A stretch of 64,000 nucleotides of DNA from Daphnia pulex. Taxonomy: Eukaryota > Arthropoda > Branchiopoda > Diplostraca > Daphniidae. Shown here one piece after another: positions 58,649 to 64,000 of this stretch (the stretch's first letter is position 1; each line of letters starts with the position of its first letter). A program made the position numbers and the translations under genes. The notes under the pieces are model-generated. The model was not told the origin of the DNA and searched no databases. It worked only from the letters and a program-made list of their open reading frames with translations. The DNA lies in NCBI RefSeq assembly GCF_021134715.1, contig NC_060017.1, forward strand, positions 558,001 through 622,000, read 5' to 3'.

Positions 58649-60640
58649 TTATTGGCTGCGAAGTCGCTGCCCAACTGTGGCCTGGGCACTGACTATCTTT
58701 TCCTGCGGATGATTCCACTCTTCAAACTTGCGTTGTTGTTCCTTCAGTTCCGTTAATGTGTGCTGTAAAACACTAAAAGTGAAACAGGTGACGGTGACAT
58801 ATCGACCATCTCATATTGTATGTGAGCCAAACCTATGTTGAGTTTCTAGGGCCTTTTCCAATTTGGACAAACATTGAATCCCGTGCATTTTTCGGACAGC
58901 CATTTTGAGATCTGGTTTCAGTTTCAAAACATTTTCGTAGCAAAGAACGGACCTATAAAGATCAAGAATGATTACAACAGTTGAAGTAATAAAATAACTG
59001 TTTTAAAAAATTAATCGAATTTAAGGATTTTAAGATTAAAAGGTACCTATTTAAATCACCGATCAGGGCATAACTATTGGCTAGAGTATAGTGTGCTATT
59101 GGATCACTGGGAGTGTGATCGACCGCAGCATGAAGCACGATAATTCCGTCTTCTTGTTGATGACTGTGCGTCAAAATGTTACCCATATTGACCAAAGCAA
59201 TGGTTTGCACCTCCCTCGGGCTAAACTGGAGCGCTCTTCGACAACATTCAAGCGCTTGAGCTGCATTTCCGATGATCCGGTAATACAGAGTGGCGAGATT
59301 AAACGATACCCACGATGTGGCATTCTTTTCTAAATTAAAGGCGACCCAATTAGCAAAGGATTTGAGATCCATATTAACTGGAGTGCGTTTCTCCAAATTA
59401 GTTTCTTGCTCCATTGTCAAGTCAATTCGCTCCAACGACTTTCGCTTCCAACGAAAAGATATGCTGGACGGCTTTGCCGAAGGATCAAGCAAAAGCTGAA
59501 ACGGAAGAAAATTACGAATGACGATTCAAATCGACGTGCCATACAAGGTATCGACGATTTTAATTGAGAAATTACGCACTAGATCCGCTTTGCCGAAGCG
59601 ATCCAGCAGAAAAAGACGCAATGAAAAGCTAGACGATCGTTGAGCGAGTTGAATATCTTTGGGTGGCGAACCAACGACGAAAAGACGAGACGAATAATAA
59701 ACAGCAAACAAGGCAAAACGAAAAGTCGATGAACGATGATAAGCTGGATAGCTTTGCCAAAACGCTCCAGAAGAAAACGAACGGCGGAAGACGCGAACGA
59801 GGACAAAAATTGAAGATTACGACATGAACCACTTTGCCTTGGGCCTCGAATTAGGGGTAGGGTGACATAAAAACAATAGAAAAGGGCGCGGGGGAAGGGG
59901 CGAGAAAAGCGCCACCTAGAACATGTAAACGAAAAATAAACAAATGACGATCAAACTTCAAATCCCGACTCCGTCGTGAACACCTCGGTTTAAACACTTT
60001 TGGTTTTTGGTTGGCCTTGAACACTGACACTTCGATGTACACAGACGTTGGTTCTGTACACAATAACAGCTCCTGAGAAAAAGAGACAAAACATAAAATC
60101 AAAAATTATTTTAATTAACTTAAATTTACGTACCCACACACGTCTTTTTTCAATGTTCTCCCTCTCCCACAGTAGCATCTTACAGTGGCAATTAAGTTTT
60201 CTTTCTTGCCTTCTTTCCTGGTTGAATCCAGGTGACTAAAATAGAAAAAAAAACATCAAATCAAAAATTCACATCGCGGTTTCGCGTGTGGTTAGATATA
60301 GAAATTACGTACCTATCAACTCCTTTCATGTGACTGGAATCACTGGATCGCTCCAAAGATGAAGTCTCTTCCGACTCTTCCGACTCTTCCGACTCTCTTC
60401 CACGATGTTCCTCTAAAAGACTTTCAAGCCGCTCAATTCTATCACAAAACAGGGACGTTCTTATCTTAGTAATGAAAAGTACAATAAGATTACTAATTAC
60501 GCCTACCGAGCTAAAGCCATCCGTTCATTATCTGTACTCATCTCTAGTTGCTGTCGCAATCGTGCGTTTTCCTCTAAAGCCATCCGTTCATTAGCTGTAC
60601 TCATCTCTAGTTGCTGTCGCAATCGTGCGTTTTCCTCCAT
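58649..60640 (-). CDS. TTC17-like TPR protein with foreign coiled-coil N-terminus, 348 aa
   Basis: Exons 60507-60640 (ATG), 60313-60438, 60184-60235, 60031-60072, 59047-59495, 58833-58952 and 58649-58772 (TAA) join in phase. The last three match TTC17, a TPR protein linked to actin and cilia: NATSWVSFNLATLYYRIIGN, ALECCRRALQFSPREVQTIA, LVNMGNILTHSHQQEDGIIV, VDHTPSDPIAHYTLANSYAL, then VLQHTLTELKEQQRKFEEW. The protein stops there; TTC17 normally runs to about 1,100 residues with a second TPR block. The N-terminal exons are not TTC17: a 22-residue coiled-coil unit beginning EENARLRQQLEMSTANERMA occurs twice, followed by SEE repeats and a Ser-rich stretch. I infer a truncated, chimeric copy. The joint between exons four and five is chosen by phase only. 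Confidence 0.6.
59470..59790. repeat. Three degenerate copies of an exon-start motif
   Basis: GCTTTGCCGAAGGATCAAGC at 59471, GCTTTGCCGAAGCGATCCAG at about 59587 and GCTTTGCCAAAACGCTCCAG at about 59751 are followed by similar AAAA-rich sequence. The first is the 5' end of the TTC17-like exon; the others lie in its upstream intron. Confidence 0.6.
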
Positions 60641-60709
60641 TACAGAACTGTAAGGAGAGAGCTGGATTCCAGGGGAAGCTAGTAACTTATTATAACATTT
60701 TAAGCCAAT

Positions 60710-63620
60710 GGCTTAAAACGGTCAATGGTCCGCAGCTTGTTTCTCAGAATACCTTCAGGGCCATCCACAGCTTCACGGAAGTGTAGAACAGATTTTGGTC
60801 ATAGAGGCGGCAACTATCGCTGAGTTTAAGGGGTCTTTGGCCAGGACAACGGTTTACGTCAAATGGTAGGACCGGAAATGATAATCTAGCTACTCGACGA
60901 CGCCATCCCATTTTATGTTAATGATGCGAGACCTATTGCTTTCGGGGACCGCGCTGTAGTGAAACGTGTGTTGGATGACTTAGTGACGAAAAAGGTGATC
61001 GTTCTAGTCAACGAAGCGTAGGAGTGGGCTGCCCCTTAATTCGTTATTCAGAGTGCGAAAGTGGAAAAATCCGTTTTTGCGTCTATCATACGCCACTAAA
61101 CAAATTCGTGCTATGACCTACTTTTCCAACGCGTACACCTTGTTACGCGGTGGCGGAAGTGAACAGTGAATGCCGATATTTTACTAGTTTTGATGTGGCT
61201 AACGGGTACTATCAGGTACCCCTCCATCCTTCAAGTCAGCATCTGACTACGTAAATAATAAGACTTTCTGGAGTCGCATGAGACTCATACACGAGATTGT
61301 GTTGTTCCAGGGACGAGTACAATTGGTGAGCGGATGTTGCGTTTGCGGCACTATCTAACACCGTAAAGGGTAGTCGACGACTTGTTGCGCTTTCAACGGA
61401 CGTTTCCAGCTCACGTCGCGGGAGTTTGCGCAGTATTACAGGCAGCGCGAACGGCAGGGATCACCTTTAGAAAGGAGAAATATCGATTTGCCAAATCCCG
61501 TATTTCAGGATATGATATCTGGAACGGCGGTATCACCTATCGAGGAAGAAACATTTAAAGCGTTATCGCATTTCCCTAAGACAACCAATGTGTCGGAGCT
61601 TCGATCCTTCATGGAATTAGTCGAGCAGTTTTCGGGCTTTTCAACTGAAGTGGAAGCGGCCGAGTGTCCCCATCGCCCACTTCTCAGCACGCGCAATCCC
61701 TTCGTATGGACCACGGATCACAACCAAGCCTTTGAGGCAGTGAAGCTGGCCCTTATCCCCCACCAGTGTTGGAGCATTTTGACCCGATGCAATAGACGAC
61801 CATCCAGGTCGATGCATCGCGCAAACATGGTATGGGGTATGCGTTTTTAAAGCGCCATGGCGATTCTTGGAAGCTGGTGGACGCAAATTCTTGATGGTGC
61901 TCGGATACGGAGTCGAGATATGCGGTAGTGGAGCTAGATTTGGTGGCTGTGGAGTGGGAAATCCGGAAGTGCCGTTTTTATTTGCCCGGATTGCCCAATT
62001 TTACACTAATGGTCGACCATCAAGCGTTAGTGGCCATTTTAGATCGATGTACAATGGACGCTATCGATAATCCCAAGATCCAGCGTCTCAAGGAGCGACT
62101 CTCTTCGTACTCCTTCACAACCGTATGACCGAAGGGGATAAACCACGCCATCCTTGATGCATTATCACGGGGACCTGTGAATGATCCGGCGACTGATGAT
62201 GACTGCGTTGGAATGGACTTGGCGTTTTCTGTCCACCACCTCACCCTTCAAAACATCAGCAACATCTGCAACCTGGACGACGAGTTGGATCCGTCGAGCC
62301 ATTTGACGGAAAACTTGCTCGACAATTTGCGTGGATCAGTGGACCCCCCAGTTCGTTGATCTTGTAGCCGCCGTCGAGTCCGGATTTCCTGTTGACCGCG
62401 CACGCACCCCAGATCACGTTCGGCAATTCTGGTCGATTCGGAATGATCTCTTGGTGGAAAACGGCATCGTTCTATATGGCACACGAATTTTCCTGCCTAT
62501 GGCTTTCTGCCAGGACATTTTGAAAAAGCTGCATGTGGGGCATCATCAGGGCATCGTAAGGACGAAAATGTGTGCTCAGCAGACGATTTACTGGCCTGGG
62601 ATCACGAACGACGTGACCATGCTTATTCAGCGATGCGCTTCATGCCAGGAGCGTTTGACATGTCACTGCCAAGAGCCGACGATGTCCGACCCGTTACTGA
62701 CGTACGTTTTCCAAGACGTTTTTGCAGATTTATTTCAACACGGGTCGTTACATGTGCTGGTGTACGCAGACAGACTATCCGGTTGGTCGGTGGTACATCA
62801 GTGGCGGCGCGAACCGACTACACGTGAAGTGGTACAAGCCGCCGTGAGCAATTTCTTCGAATTAGGTGTGCCGATGCGCTTCCGAACGGATGATGGTCCC
62901 CAATTCAACGCCGGAATTTTCCAGGACACGCTGTGGCGGTAGGGAGTCGAATGGGGCAATTCGACACCGCATTACCCCCAAATCAACGGGCATGCGGAAT
63001 AGGCGGTGAAAGCGGTAAAAGAGTTGGTGGCGAAGCTAGCACATTCGGGTGACTTATAATCGGTAGCCTTCCTCACCGGATTATTGGAATTCCGCAATAT
63101 GCCGGTGAAAGTGGCCCAGATAGTGTTCGGTCATCAGCTTCAGTCCATCATACCAGCGCACCGGTCATCGTACGCGAGTCAGTGGAAAGAAGCTATAGCG
63201 GTGCGGAAGAGCAAGGCGGCAGCTGACGCTTCGGTTCAATTTCGTTATGATGCCTAGAAGCGTATCCCCCACCCCCTCCACTATCCCTCGGTGCATCAGT
63301 AAGAGTGCAAGACCCCGAAAAAAAAATGGTGGGACCGCGTTGGTGTGATTGTGGCGATCGGACGATACCACTTGTATCGCATAAAGTTCGCGATCGGCAG
63401 CGTTTTATGGCGGATCAGGCGCTTCTTCCGCTTTTTGGTTCCAGCGACGTCCGCAGAGGAGGCGGAATTGATTCAACTGATGGTAGGACAGGTTATAAAG
63501 CAAGCGACCCTGAATTCGCAACCACGGAGCAACAATCCATACTGCCTCCGTCTGTAGCGGCGCCTAAATGGAGTATCCGTATACGCAAGCATCGATTGAT
63601 CATTTTGGTTTAATTTGGTA
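60710..63620 (+). mobile_element. Decayed Ty3/gypsy pol
   Basis: Reverse transcriptase remnants lie at about 60.87-61.6 kb, an RNase H-like part at about 61.78-62.13 kb ([44 protein letters not shown]), an integrase zinc region (VGHHQGIVRTK, IYWPGITNDV) at about 62.54-62.65 kb and the integrase core (VLVYADRLSGW, RTDDGPQFNAG, INGHAE) at about 62.75-63.0 kb. Many stops and frameshifts occur, for example inside RT and on both sides of INGHAE. I found no LTR at either end. It is an old dead copy. Confidence 0.88.
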
Positions 63621-63648
63621 CGATTCCCGTGCGATTCCGTGGATGCAG

Positions 63649-63985
63649 CTAGTGCTTTCATTGACTTTTACTCCAACGAGATGAAAAGCAAAAAGATCTC
63701 ACACGAACTTTACTCGTAAGCCTAATACTTACAACCCTTAATTTAATCAAATTGTTGCAGTCAACCAACTCGTTGTGACGTTCGCAGATTTCTGCGGTGA
63801 AGGGGTGAATCGACCGATTTGCATCACGTTTGTGGAGAAAATGTGCCAACACTTGACATCTGTCAGTTTAGCTTAAGCCTACCTATGCTGAAGCTGTTTT
63901 TATGGAAGCTGAAAGGTACAGCATTATTGCACCGTTTGTTTCCGCCGTCAAAGAAACAAAGCTTCATGGCTATACAATACCAAAA
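63649..63985 (+). pseudogene. Cytochrome P450 relic, continues past window edge
   Basis: Exon-like pieces 63649-63715 (AFIDFYSNEMKSKKISHELY), about 63761-63866 (NQLVVTFADF) and 63878-63985 (YAEAVFMEAERYSIIAPFVS, then KLHGYTIPK before GTGAGT) follow the order of a CYP2-clan P450: J' region, I helix, and the K helix/beta-1 area with ExxR (EAER). The I-helix piece lacks the usual AGxET-type motif, and the first joint is out of frame. So it is damaged or diverged, although the last exon is clean. Confidence 0.6.
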
Positions 63986-64000
63986 GTGAGTAAATATGTT

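Overview
This is arthropod nuclear DNA, most likely from a branchiopod crustacean of the Daphnia type. The genes are split into many short exons by GT-AG introns that are mostly 60-100 bp. The recognisable proteins are animal housekeeping families, and the gene-poor part carries small hAT-like MITEs. No bacterial operons, CRISPR arrays or ribosomal RNA genes were seen. The species assignment is an inference from these features, not a database result.

Layout. 1-2.6 kb: 5' part of nardilysin (minus). 3.0-8.16 kb: a segment with PIGV (plus) and ATAD5/Elg1 (minus), convergent. The same segment recurs in direct orientation at 17.25-22.39 kb, where ATAD5 is complete; in the first copy its 5' end is cut off and replaced by unrelated sequence. 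The 9 kb between the copies is a patchwork: a Dr1 (NC2-beta) relic, an LTR-PBS-gag unit spliced into a short host-like gene, an ionotropic-receptor tail, an MVB12-like ESCRT gene, a broken clathrin heavy chain N-terminus ending in a fold-back inversion, and a two-pore K+ channel exon with an in-frame stop.

23.6-24.8 kb: a 1.2 kb terminal-inverted-repeat element with a perfect 8-bp target duplication, two tRNA-like segments and an exon-like insert. 25.5-30.9 kb: a Ras-like GTPase with a CaaX box (minus) and large introns. 31-43.5 kb: about 12 kb with no convincing exon, containing two hAT-type MITEs and RFX-like X-box palindromes. 43.6-45.3 kb: WDR45B/WIPI3. 45.5-47.6 kb: a large imperfect inverted duplication around an unidentified gene. 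48.1-49.4 kb: inositol monophosphatase. 52.9-56.3 kb: a receptor tyrosine phosphatase lacking the WPD-loop aspartate. 56.6-57.9 kb: METTL22. 57.9-58.5 kb: an inverted copy of the METTL22 5' end. 58.6-60.6 kb: a short TTC17-like gene with an unrelated coiled-coil N-terminus. 60.7-63.6 kb: a decayed Ty3/gypsy pol. 63.65 kb to the end: a cytochrome P450 relic.

The intact genes do not form one pathway. The main theme is structural: a duplicated locus and its surroundings are full of truncated, inverted and fused gene pieces. The strongest candidates for something undescribed are the gag-to-host spliced chimera (9.5-10.8 kb) and the TIR element with an exon-like cargo (23.6-24.8 kb). All exon borders were read by eye from splice motifs, reading phase and family similarity remembered from knowledge; none was checked by alignment or RNA data.
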